Shown here: positions 54,355-62,052 of the stretch, one piece after another
Layout: the number at the start of each line of letters is the position of its first letter
Position numbering within the stretch: the stretch's first letter is position 1
Assembly (NCBI RefSeq): GCF_000374465.1
Contig: NZ_KB894530.1
Coordinates: 405,179-469,178 of the forward strand
Reading direction: 5' to 3'
From: Ahrensia kielensis DSM 5890
Lineage (GTDB): Bacteria; Pseudomonadota; Alphaproteobacteria; Rhizobiales; Rhizobiaceae
DNA: 64,000 nt
Program-made: the position numbers and the translations under genes
Notes under the pieces: generated by a model
What the model saw: the letters and a program-made list of their open reading frames with translations, nothing else
Database searches by the model: none
What the model was told of the DNA's origin: nothing

Positions 54355-55341
54355 TTATTTAGACAAAACTTCCAGACGATATTCTGCAAACAAACCTTCA
54401 CGTGGGAAGTCTGCAGCATTATCAGCTGTCACAGCTTTTGAACCCGCATCAACGAACTTGGAGACTTCGTTACCAGCGGCAGCTTCGCGTGCGACCTGAA
54501 TGGTTACATCGCCCAAATATTTCGGATCGTTAAGTGCTGTAGCAACATAGTTGCCGCCAGCAGCCATCATTTCAAGTGCTTCTGAAAGTCCATCAACACC
54601 GGAAATCAGAACATCATCACGACCGCTTTCTGCAAGCACCTGCGCGGCACCCAAAGCCATGTCGTCATTATGTGCGTAGATTACTTTAACATCTGGATGC
54701 GCCTGAAGAAGATCCTGCATCGCTGTTACCGCATTTGCGCGGATATATTCAGCATAAGGGCCTTCGACAATTGTATGACTTGAGCCTTCAATTGCAGAAT
54801 GGAAACCATCACGGCGATCCATCATCACAGCGCCGCCGGCATCACCTTGAATTTCGATGATTTTAGCACCTTCAACACCATCAGCTTTTAGACGTGCAAG
54901 AACAGCCTCGCCAACCAATTTGCCCATAGCTTTGTTATCACGGCCAATATGCGCCACGACTTCACCGTCATTTACAGAGCGGTCGACTGTGATCACAGGG
55001 ATACCAGCAGCAGCTGCTGCTTCAACAGAGGGGATAACGGCATCCGGATTTACCGGATTAATAATGATAGCGCTTACGCCCTGCGTAATCAGATCCTGAA
55101 TATCATTGTTTTGTTTAGACACATCACCATTGGCATCAAGGAAGATAAGAGTATCTCCGCCAGCTTTAGCAGCAGCTTCTGCGCCATCTTTAAGCTGTAC
55201 GTAAAATGGGGACTGAAGTGTGACTTGGCTGAAACCAATTTTCAAACCTTCAGCAAGTGCCGGTGAAGCCACCGCAAATCCAAGTGCAAGCGCTGATACA
55301 CCAGCAGCAAAATGTTTCATAGCAGAACGACGGGTAAACAT
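54355..55341 (-). CDS. Sugar ABC transporter periplasmic binding protein
   Basis: A 328-residue protein from ATG 55341 (GGGAGGAG upstream). The signal region contains RRSAMKHFAAGVSALALGFA and an ALA cleavage site. The mature protein shows GLKIGFSQVTLQSPFYVQL, AIIINPVNPDAVIPSVEAA, IEIQGDAGGAVMMDRRDGF and VIYAHNDDMALGAAQVLAES, as in YtfQ/RbsB-type proteins. First gene of the long operon; a terminator directly follows. The ligand is unknown. Confidence 0.92.
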   Translation of the reverse strand: MFTRRSAMKHFAAGVSALALGFAVASPALAEGLKIGFSQVTLQSPFYVQLKDGAEAAAKAGGDTLIFLDANGDVSKQNNDIQDLITQGVSAIIINPVNPDAVIPSVEAAAAAGIPVITVDRSVNDGEVVAHIGRDNKAMGKLVGEAVLARLKADGVEGAKIIEIQGDAGGAVMMDRRDGFHSAIEGSSHTIVEGPYAEYIRANAVTAMQDLLQAHPDVKVIYAHNDDMALGAAQVLAESGRDDVLISGVDGLSEALEMMAAGGNYVATALNDPKYLGDVTIQVAREAAAGNEVSKFVDAGSKAVTADNAADFPREGLFAEYRLEVLSK

Positions 55342-55388
55342 AATTTCTCCTCCCAAAGTTTAAAAAGCTGGCCTCATTTGCAAACCAG

Positions 55389-55413
55389 CATTTGTGACAT
55401 AAAGACACAAATG
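55389..55413. promoter_or_regulatory. 25-bp inverted repeat, candidate SorC operator
   Basis: CATTTGTG (55389-55396) and its exact complement CACAAATG (55406-55413) flank nine bases, 48 bp upstream of the first gene of the operon. A further copy of one arm with its flank, ACAAATGTGACTT at 55590-55602, matches ACAAATGTAACTT at 55409-55421 in 12 of 13 positions. The pair is a good candidate for the operon's own SorC regulator. Confidence 0.6.
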
Positions 55414-55421
55414 TAACTTTA

Positions 55422-55936
55422 AACAACTCTAAAGCTAAAAAATTGTCAAGCGCACTCTGCACCAAGACTACTTAAAACCCTCCAACTAATTGTTTTTAAG
55501 TTATTATTTTATTGGGCAAAGTCTTAGGCCATTATTCTAATCGGCTTTATTCAAATGCAATGCCAAGCATACTAACATTAACACGCGCAACAAATGTGAC
55601 TTCGACTACAGACTGATCTCAACGATGTTTGAAGTTTCGATGTCTCCGAAAGCGCTACAGATGGCTGTGTAATATGTAATCTCTTTTTATTTTCTGAAGC
55701 ATCCCTGTGTGGTTTTTGTATTGTATTCGATAATAATTAGATCTTCTGCAGACGATATACAGCTCTCAAAATCCGAAGAACATAGCTTTGCTTTGTAGTC
55801 CTAATGCGGTGACGCCCAACATGAACCGTAGATTTACAGTCCTTTCAGAACGCATTCACTCCCCCTTCCCTAAGGTGAATAAATCGAATGTTCATCAACT
55901 TAGGTGAACGCACCTGACCAGAAAAGGAATGTAACT
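55422..55936. other. Intergenic stretch upstream of the small secreted proteins
   Basis: About 515 bp with no supported gene apart from the auxiliary half-site at 55590-55602. It must contain the promoter of the minus-strand operon and probably that of the plus-strand gene at 55937. No RNA gene or clear palindrome was found. Confidence 0.4.
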
Positions 55937-56298
55937 ATGTTTAGAAAAACACCCCTTACGATTGCGACTGCTCTCGCGGTCACCTTAGGTTCACAAGCAT
56001 CAGCCTTTGCCAGTGATACAGCGACAATGTTCGCGATCACCGGAAAGTCGTTGAGAAAACAGTGCGCGATCATCACTCATTGCGCAAAAATGAAGTCGTA
56101 AAAGTATCTCGCAAAGACTGCCGCCTAGGAGATGAAAACTTGCGCCGTATTGGCTACAAGCACATCGTCATGTTCAATTGTACCGGTGCAAAATACAAAT
56201 ACATTGCGCACAAAGACGCTGCCATTTGGCAAGCGAGCATGCACGCTTATTCAGGCACAATGCAGCTTCGTTACATGGGCCCTGTACCCACTCATTAA
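55937..56298 (+). pseudogene. Small secreted protein, frameshifted, unknown function
   Basis: AAAGGAATG and ATG 55937 open a clear signal peptide (RKTPLTIATALAVTLGSQ, then ASAFA). After SDTA, near 56017, the coding frame shifts: the first frame stops at 56099-56101, while another frame continues from DNVRDHRKVVEKTVRDHH through NEVVKVSRKDCRLG and YKHIVMFNCTGAKYKY to RYMGPVPTH and a stop at 56296-56298. The combined product would be about 120 residues with two Cys in the mature part. I do not recognise the family. A single-base indel or assembly error would explain it. Confidence 0.6.
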
Positions 56299-56342
56299 GT
56301 CTATTCAACATTGGAATTCAGGTATTTATGAGGAGTGAAACT

Positions 56343-56666
56343 ATGTCTAAAAATAACATCATCAACGCGATTAGTATTGCGGTAATTGGAATATTCATTG
56401 CGACCAGCAGCAATGCTAAGGACTCAGAGCCACCCGAGATAACGTATGACGGTGGGCAAATATTTCAAAACTGCGTGCTCGACGGAGGAACTTCAAAACG
56501 TAACGGCTCTTCCACAAGTTGTACGATTAATGGCAAAACGAGCACGTGCGATAATGATAATGCTGATAAAAATGCTCACTGCACAACCCAAATAGGCTCT
56601 CGGAAATCATTCCAGCGACATAAACTTGGACATAAATCATCACTAAATTTCGCCCCTGTGAATTAA
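56343..56666 (+). CDS. Small secreted Cys/Asn-rich protein of unknown function
   Basis: A 107-residue protein; GAGGAG lies eight bases before ATG 56343. The N-terminus is a signal peptide (NAISIAVIGIFIATSSNA). The mature part is polar with four Cys (FQNCVLDGG, SSTSCTINGKTSTCDNDN, AHCTTQIG) and a basic tail (RKSFQRHKLGHKSS). The spacing suggests two disulphides. It follows the frameshifted secreted gene by 44 bp on the same strand, so both may belong to one unit. No family is recognised. Confidence 0.6.
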   Translation: MSKNNIINAISIAVIGIFIATSSNAKDSEPPEITYDGGQIFQNCVLDGGTSKRNGSSTSCTINGKTSTCDNDNADKNAHCTTQIGSRKSFQRHKLGHKSSLNFAPVN

Positions 56667-56979
56667 AGGCAATTAAGGTAATACACCACAAAGATTACCA
56701 ACCATTTAGCGGCACACCACGAAAACACTTAAACTTGAGGCGGCTTACAAAATGTCGCGAATGAATTGATGATACTTTACTCAACGAGGAGGTATTCAAC
56801 TTACCGCAAACTGCGCATAACCGAATGCCATATATCACCTCTAATATATTGATTTTTTTGATATATTTATTTTACGCATAAAAAAATAGTTTGTGTGATC
56901 TGACTTTTACTGCACATCGCAACCAAAGCATGTATCGTATTGTATCATATGAATTCTCGGTTGTGTGCAAGGTAATCTA
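56667..56979. promoter_or_regulatory. AT-rich region upstream of the Crp/Fnr gene
   Basis: About 310 bp without a gene. AATATAT and ATATATT flank TGATTTTTTTG near 56840-56865, giving a 25-bp inverted repeat in an AT-rich segment about 120 bp upstream of the regulator. It could be a regulator site or promoter element. The support is weak. Confidence 0.3.
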
Positions 56980-57651
56980 ATGGTCAATATTGTTAAATGG
57001 GTAGAGCGGTTTCCAGGGCTGTCGCGACTTGAGCCTTCCGTAAAAGAACTTATTTTGTCATGCAGCACCATTGTAAATGCTCCAAAAGGAGCAACGATTT
57101 TCGGCCCAGGAAAGTCACCAGAAAACATGCTGTTTTTGCTCGACGGAACGGTCAGAGTACAGCAGGTGTCCGACGACGGTCACGAAATAGTGCTTTATCG
57201 CATTGAATCGGGACAAAGCTGCGTTCTGACAACAGCCTGCCTACTTGCGTATGAAGACTACTCGGCAGAAGGTATTGCAGAGACTCCTATGCAAGCTGCA
57301 GCAATTCCACGTGAAGTCTTTGATGATTTGGTGTCCCAATCCAAGATGTTTCGCGACTTAGTTTTTGCAGCATTCTCCAAACGGATCACCGACTTGTTTC
57401 TTATTATCAATGAAGTTGCTTTTCAAAAACTAGATGTGCGGCTTGCTGACAGGTTAATTAAGCTCGCGAACGGCAATAACGAAATTTCAACAACACATCA
57501 AAAACTTTCTGTTGAACTTGGAACAGCCCGCGAGGTCATCTCTCGCCAATTACAGGAATTTCATAGACGTGGTTGGATTGAACAAAGGCGCGGAAGTATC
57601 AGTCTGCTCAACCGCGCACGGCTGGAGCAGCTAGCAAACCAAAACTACTAA
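56980..57651 (+). CDS. Crp/Fnr-family regulator of the sulfur operon
   Basis: A 223-residue regulator from ATG 56980 (AAGG seven bases upstream). The cyclic-nucleotide-like beta-barrel spans about residues 10-125 (GATIFGPGKSPENMLFLLDG; EIVLYRIESGQSCVLTTACL). The C-terminal HTH is TTHQKLSVELGTAREVISRQ with the wing RRGWIEQRRGSISLL. No Fnr-type four-Cys cluster is present, but two Cys six residues apart (SCVLTTAC) lie where sulfur-operon relatives also carry Cys, compatible with persulfide or thiol sensing. It heads the operon at 57741-63774, 90 bp upstream. Confidence 0.88.
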   Translation: MVNIVKWVERFPGLSRLEPSVKELILSCSTIVNAPKGATIFGPGKSPENMLFLLDGTVRVQQVSDDGHEIVLYRIESGQSCVLTTACLLAYEDYSAEGIAETPMQAAAIPREVFDDLVSQSKMFRDLVFAAFSKRITDLFLIINEVAFQKLDVRLADRLIKLANGNNEISTTHQKLSVELGTAREVISRQLQEFHRRGWIEQRRGSISLLNRARLEQLANQNY

Positions 57652-57670
57652 ACCAATAGTTTTCACCTTG

Positions 57671-57683
57671 GTGACAATGTCAC
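57671..57683. promoter_or_regulatory. Candidate Crp/Fnr operator before the sulfur operon
   Basis: GTGAC-AAT-GTCAC is a perfect 5-bp inverted repeat lying 58 bp before the first sulfur gene and 20 bp after the regulator. TGAC/GTCA half-sites suit Crp/Fnr-type HTHs, though the spacing is shorter than the classic site. Binding by the adjacent regulator is inferred. Confidence 0.5.
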
Positions 57684-57740
57684 AGAAGTTGGTCTCTCAA
57701 AGAGCTATCCAGAAGATAACTTTAAATAGGAGACAACAAA

Positions 57741-57953
57741 ATGACCGCAAACCTTGGCACCCTCGACCGCTTATTGCGTGCTCTTGTAGGGATCATACTT
57801 CTGGTAGTTCCGATTATCAGCAACTTGGCGATTTTTGACTCAATTGCAGTGACAGTTATAGCGGCCGTTGCTGGTGTTGTAATGTTGACCACTTCTGTAA
57901 TTCGGTTTTGCCCAATTTATCGTATCTTTGGCATCAGAACTTGTAATCTATGA
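57741..57953 (+). CDS. DUF2892 (YgaP-like) membrane protein
   Basis: A 70-residue protein with two membrane spans (LLRALVGIILLVVPIISNLA; AVTVIAAVAGVVMLTTSV) and the family end RFCPIYRIFGIRTCNL with two Cys. This domain is the membrane part of YgaP rhodanese and often stands alone in sulfide-detoxification operons. TAGGAGAC precedes the ATG. It overlaps the next gene by four bases. Confidence 0.88.
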   Translation: MTANLGTLDRLLRALVGIILLVVPIISNLAIFDSIAVTVIAAVAGVVMLTTSVIRFCPIYRIFGIRTCNL

Positions 57954-58387
57954 TGCTCGAAACAGCTTTTACCCCTTTTTATTCTCTTGCTGGTGGAGCC
58001 TTGATTGGTCTTGCCGCGGTCCTCCTGATGCTCACAACAGGTCGCATCATGGGCGCAACAGGTATATTGGCGGGGATATTACAACCTACAAGCCTGCCTG
58101 ACTGGTCGTGGCGCGCGGTGGTTTTGCTGGGCATGATCTCGGGTCCAGGCGCTGTGCTGTTGATAACAGGGCAATTGCCTGCTGTGCAGGTGCCGGTTTC
58201 AACCATCATGCTTGTTATCGGCGGTTTCATTGTCGGGGTCGGCGTAACTTTTAGTTCAGGATGCACTTCTGGCCATGGCGTATGTGGCATGGCACGTCTA
58301 TCTCCGCGCTCAATCGTTGCAACGCTCACCTTTATGATAACCACGGCAATCACTGTTTACCTAATCCGTCATGTAATAGGAGTCTGA
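57950..58387 (+). CDS. YeeE/YedE-family sulfur transport protein, first half
   Basis: A 145-residue membrane protein with about four spans and the signature SGCTSGHGVCGMARLSPRS near residue 102. YeeE/YedE (DUF395) proteins import thiosulfate or handle sulfane sulfur at the membrane through conserved Cys. It is split here into two proteins, as in the PmpAB pair of other proteobacteria. The genes are three bases apart. Confidence 0.9.
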   Translation: MMLETAFTPFYSLAGGALIGLAAVLLMLTTGRIMGATGILAGILQPTSLPDWSWRAVVLLGMISGPGAVLLITGQLPAVQVPVSTIMLVIGGFIVGVGVTFSSGCTSGHGVCGMARLSPRSIVATLTFMITTAITVYLIRHVIGV

Positions 58388-58390
58388 CAC

Positions 58391-58828
58391 ATGCGGCTGA
58401 TAATTTTATACTTCATAGGTTTGATCTTCGGTGTCGGCATATCAATTTCTGGCATGGCCAACCCCGCTAGAGTATTGAATTTTTTTGATGTTGCTGGTGC
58501 ATGGGACCCGAGTCTTGCCTTTGTTATGGGCAGTGCTCTTGTCGTCACATTTATAGGCTATCGACTTGTTCTAAAACAACCTTCTCCATTAATGGCGAGC
58601 AACTTTCAACTCCCCACGCGACGTGATCTTGACCTGCAATTAATCGGTGGTTCTGCCTTTTTCGGTATCGGCTGGGGAATGGCTGGCTTTTGCCCTGGAG
58701 GTGCACTGCCAGCTTTGGGCACTGGTCGAATTGAAGTACTTATATTCGTCACAGCATTAATTTCAGGTATTGTCGTCGTTAAAATTTTAAAATCGATATT
58801 CTCAACTCGATCTTTAGCCCAAGTATAA
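58391..58828 (+). CDS. YeeE/YedE-family sulfur transport protein, second half
   Basis: A 145-residue partner with about four spans, FGVGISISGMANPARVLNFF at the start and the signature GMAGFCPGGALPALGTG near residue 100, whose Cys is the conserved one. Together with the preceding gene it should make a complete two-part YeeE-type channel. The following MBL gene starts 17 bp downstream. Confidence 0.9.
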   Translation: MRLIILYFIGLIFGVGISISGMANPARVLNFFDVAGAWDPSLAFVMGSALVVTFIGYRLVLKQPSPLMASNFQLPTRRDLDLQLIGGSAFFGIGWGMAGFCPGGALPALGTGRIEVLIFVTALISGIVVVKILKSIFSTRSLAQV

Positions 58829-58845
58829 ATTGGAGGGGAATTCAA

Positions 58846-59727
58846 ATGAGCTATCCTATTAACAAGTCCGTCAAACCTGATCTTTCTGCTCATTTTGACG
58901 AAGCGACAAATACAATAACCTATATTGTCAAAGACCCTGACAGTAACCACTGCGCTATTATTGATAGCGTTATGGATATCGACTATGCGGCCGGCCGGAT
59001 TACCTATGATGCCGCGGACAAACTGATTGAAGAAATTAAAGATCGCGGCTTAATTTTGGATTGGATAATAGAAACCCATGTTCATGCCGATCATCTGAGT
59101 GCTGCCCCTTATATTCAAGGTAAACTAGGCGGAAAAATTGGCGTCGGTGAAAAGATCATGGTCGTTCAAGAGACATTCGGCAAAGTATTCAATGAAGGGA
59201 CAGAGTTTCAGCGTGATGGGTCGCAGTTTGACGCACTATTTAAGGACGGTGATACTTACTTGATAGGTACTATGCAGGCGTTTGCAATGTACACGCCCGG
59301 TCACACCCCTGCTTGTATGGTTCACGTCATTGGCGATGCAGCATTTGTTGGTGATACATTGTTTATGCCGGATGGCGGATCTGCACGCGCAGACTTTCTT
59401 GGTGGTGATGCTGGTGAACTCTATGAAAGCATCATGAAGGTACTTTCATTGCCTGACGAGATGCGTCTGCTCATGTGCCATGACTACGGTCCAAATGGCC
59501 GCGCAATCCAATGGGAGACCACTGTGGCCGAACAAAAGGCTAATAACATTCATGTTGGCCACGGTAAAACCCGTGAAGAGTTCATAAAATTCCGCACAGC
59601 ACGTGACGCGCAACTAAGTATGCCTAAGCTTATTATACCATCATTGCAGGTGAATATGCGTGGAGGTGAAGTGCCAACTGACAAGGATGGCAACCCGATG
59701 TTGAAAACACCGATTAATCGCCTCTGA
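58846..59727 (+). CDS. MBL-fold persulfide-dioxygenase-like protein (ETHE1/Blh type)
   Basis: A 293-residue metallo-beta-lactamase-fold protein. GGAGGGGAATTC precedes the ATG. Metal ligands are ETHVHADHLSAAPYIQ near residue 80, YTPGHTPACMVHVIGDAAFVGD (split here: YTPGHTPACMVH and GDAAFVGDTLF), and CHDYGPNGR for the last His. The pattern matches ETHE1-like enzymes, which oxidise glutathione persulfide to sulfite with O2 and iron. The operon setting supports this role. Confidence 0.9.
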   Translation: MSYPINKSVKPDLSAHFDEATNTITYIVKDPDSNHCAIIDSVMDIDYAAGRITYDAADKLIEEIKDRGLILDWIIETHVHADHLSAAPYIQGKLGGKIGVGEKIMVVQETFGKVFNEGTEFQRDGSQFDALFKDGDTYLIGTMQAFAMYTPGHTPACMVHVIGDAAFVGDTLFMPDGGSARADFLGGDAGELYESIMKVLSLPDEMRLLMCHDYGPNGRAIQWETTVAEQKANNIHVGHGKTREEFIKFRTARDAQLSMPKLIIPSLQVNMRGGEVPTDKDGNPMLKTPINRL

Positions 59728-59766
59728 TAAGTCTAACCACATCAATTTTTCTCAAAGGAGACCACC

Positions 59767-60258
59767 ATGTCTAACAACACGATTGTCGACAATCTCAACA
59801 AAGCACTTCAAATGGAAATGAGCGCAGCTCATCAATATCAACTTCACGCCCATGTGCTTGATGATTGGGGTTTGAATATCCTTGCTGATAAAATGCGGGA
59901 AGAACAAGCTGAAGAATTGGGGCACTCTGATCTATTTATTGAGCGTATAATGTTCCTCAAAGGTACACCGGAAATCTCATTTGCGAAAACGCCAAAGCGG
60001 GCTGAAACCTTAAAGGAAATGTTTAACGCCGATCTTGCAGACGAAGAAGAAGCGATTGACTTCTATATCAAAGCAGCAAAACAAGCTTATGAGGCTAACG
60101 ATGTTGGTTCCCGAGCACTATTCGAACAGATAGCAATGGATGAAGAAGGCCACAAAGCGTGGCTTGAACTGCAGCTAGAGTTAATTGATCGCCTTGGTGA
60201 ACAAGCTTACTGCGCAAAACTTGTGTCCTTTACCCCAATTCGCGACAGCGATGAGTAA
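59767..60258 (+). CDS. Bacterioferritin-family protein lacking the haem-ligand Met
   Basis: A 163-residue four-helix protein aligned over its length with bacterioferritin. The di-iron ligands are kept: Glu in MEMSAAHQY, Glu and His in AEELGHSD, Glu in ADEEEAIDFY, and Glu and His in MDEEGHKAWL. In E. coli Bfr the haem-binding Met follows the second Glu (E-M-K-H); here the sequence is E-L-G-H, so axial haem ligation is lost. It probably stores or oxidises iron, perhaps protecting the iron-dependent dioxygenase of the operon or scavenging iron during sulfide stress. AAAGGAG precedes the ATG. Confidence 0.88.
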   Translation: MSNNTIVDNLNKALQMEMSAAHQYQLHAHVLDDWGLNILADKMREEQAEELGHSDLFIERIMFLKGTPEISFAKTPKRAETLKEMFNADLADEEEAIDFYIKAAKQAYEANDVGSRALFEQIAMDEEGHKAWLELQLELIDRLGEQAYCAKLVSFTPIRDSDE

Positions 60259-60323
60259 CACTGCTCGGCACAGAGCTGCTCTACATCATTTACGTGCATC
60301 AATATTTTAAGGAAGGACATGTC

Positions 60324-61996
60324 ATGACTCTCAGTCGTATCGATGAAACGTTCAGCGTGTCAGGCCAAATCCACGAAACAGATATTCAGGCAATCAAAGA
60401 TGCAGGGTTTCGTGCCATTATCTGCAATCGTCCCGACGGTGAAGGTGTAGATCAACCAACGTTCAACGAAATTGATAAGGCCGCAAAAAAAGCAGGCATT
60501 GAAACGTCATACTTGCCGATCGTTTCTGGTAAAGTTTCAGACGAAGACGCTGCAGCTTTCGACAAAATTTTAAATGAATTACCTGGCCCTGTGCTTGCCT
60601 ATTGTCGGACTGGGACACGTTCAACAACCCTATGGTCACTTAGTCAAGCAATTCACAGAAGCCTTCCCGATATACTTATGGCAACCAAAGCGGCTGGCTA
60701 CGATATGGCTGGCGTTGTGCGCCGGATTACTAATGGTGGCAAAACCCCAACAGAAAAAGGTGATTTCAACTTTGAGATAGTCATAGCTGGGGCTGGTGCA
60801 GGGGGTATTGCTACGGCAGCAAGTCTTAAAGCCCGCAAACCTGACCTGGAAATTGCTATCGTCGATCCAGCTGATATTCACTATTATCAACCTGGTTGGA
60901 CAATGGTCGGTGGTGGTATTTTTAGAGCCGAACAGACATCACGCACGATGGGCTCATTGATCCCCAATGGTGTGCGCTGGATTAAAGCTGCTGTGGCTGC
61001 TTTCGAACCTGAAAACAACGCAGTAATCTTAGACGGATGCCGTGTTGTGAAATACAAACGCCTAATCGTTTGCCCTGGCATTAAGTTGGATTGGAACAAG
61101 GTTGACGGTTTGGTAGATACGCTTGGTCAAAATGGAGTAACCTCCAATTACCGCTATGACCTTGCTCCTTATACGTGGGAACTTGTTGAAGCTATGCAGC
61201 AAGGCCGCGCGATCTTTACGCAACCACCGATGCCGATTAAATGTGCAGGCGCACCGCAAAAGGCGATGTACTTGTCAGGCGACGCTTGGCACCGCCGGAG
61301 TGTTCTTAAGAACATTGACATACAATTTAATAATGCAGGTGGCGTATTATTTGGCGTCAAAGATTATGTTCCTGCTTTGATGAAGTATGTGGAAAAGTAT
61401 AACGCCAAGCTCAATTTCTCCCACAACCTTGTGGCCGTCGACGGACCAGCTAAGAAAGCCTGGTTTGATGTGTCCAAGCCAGATACGCCTATTGAGCGGA
61501 TCGAAATGGAATTTGACATGATGCATGTCTGCCCTCCACAAACGGCTCCTGATTTCATTCGTGTTTCGCCCTTGCAGATGCCTCTGGTTGGGTTGACGTT
61601 GATCAGGCCACATTGCGTCACAAAAGCTATGACAATGTCTGGTCACTGGGTGATGTTATGAACGCCCCGAACGCTAAAACCATGGCAGCAGCACGTATTC
61701 AGGCGCCAGTTGTGGCCGAAAATATTATTGCGGACATTCGTGGATCTTCGCCGGTGGCTCATTATAATGGTTACGGCTCCTGTCCTCTAACAGTGGAGCG
61801 TGGCAAAATTGTTTTGGCTGAATTCGGATATGGCGGCGTCTTGCTGCCCAGCTTCCCTAAAGCCCTCATCGACGGTACGAAACCCAGTCGCGCGGCTTGG
61901 TTTCTAAAAGAGAAGATACTGCCACCGATTTATTGGAAAGGCATGTTGAAGGGGCGCGAATGGTTGGCCAAGCCTGAACATATAATTGTTAAGTGA
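60324..61996 (+). pseudogene. DUF442 sulfurtransferase/phosphatase - sulfide:quinone oxidoreductase fusion, one-base frameshift
   Basis: From ATG 60324 (AAGGAAGG upstream) residues 1-110 form a DUF442 domain with AYCRTGTRSTT as the Cys loop. An SQR-type flavoprotein follows: VIAGAGAGGIATAASL, YYQPGWTMVGGG, LIVCPGIKLDW and PIKCAGAPQKAMYLSG hold the FAD loop and redox Cys. Near 61574 the sequence CCCTTGCAGATGCC lacks one base relative to P-L-A-D-A; the original frame then ends at 61659-61661, while the true C-terminus continues in another frame (SGWVDVDQATLRHKSYDNVW to PEHIIVK, stop at 61994-61996). Restored length is about 557 residues. It may be a real mutation or a sequencing error. Confidence 0.85.
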
Positions 61997-62052
61997 ACTG
62001 ACTTTGACCCACCCCACCTTTTGCAGTGGGCCCTCACATATCTGAGAATAAC

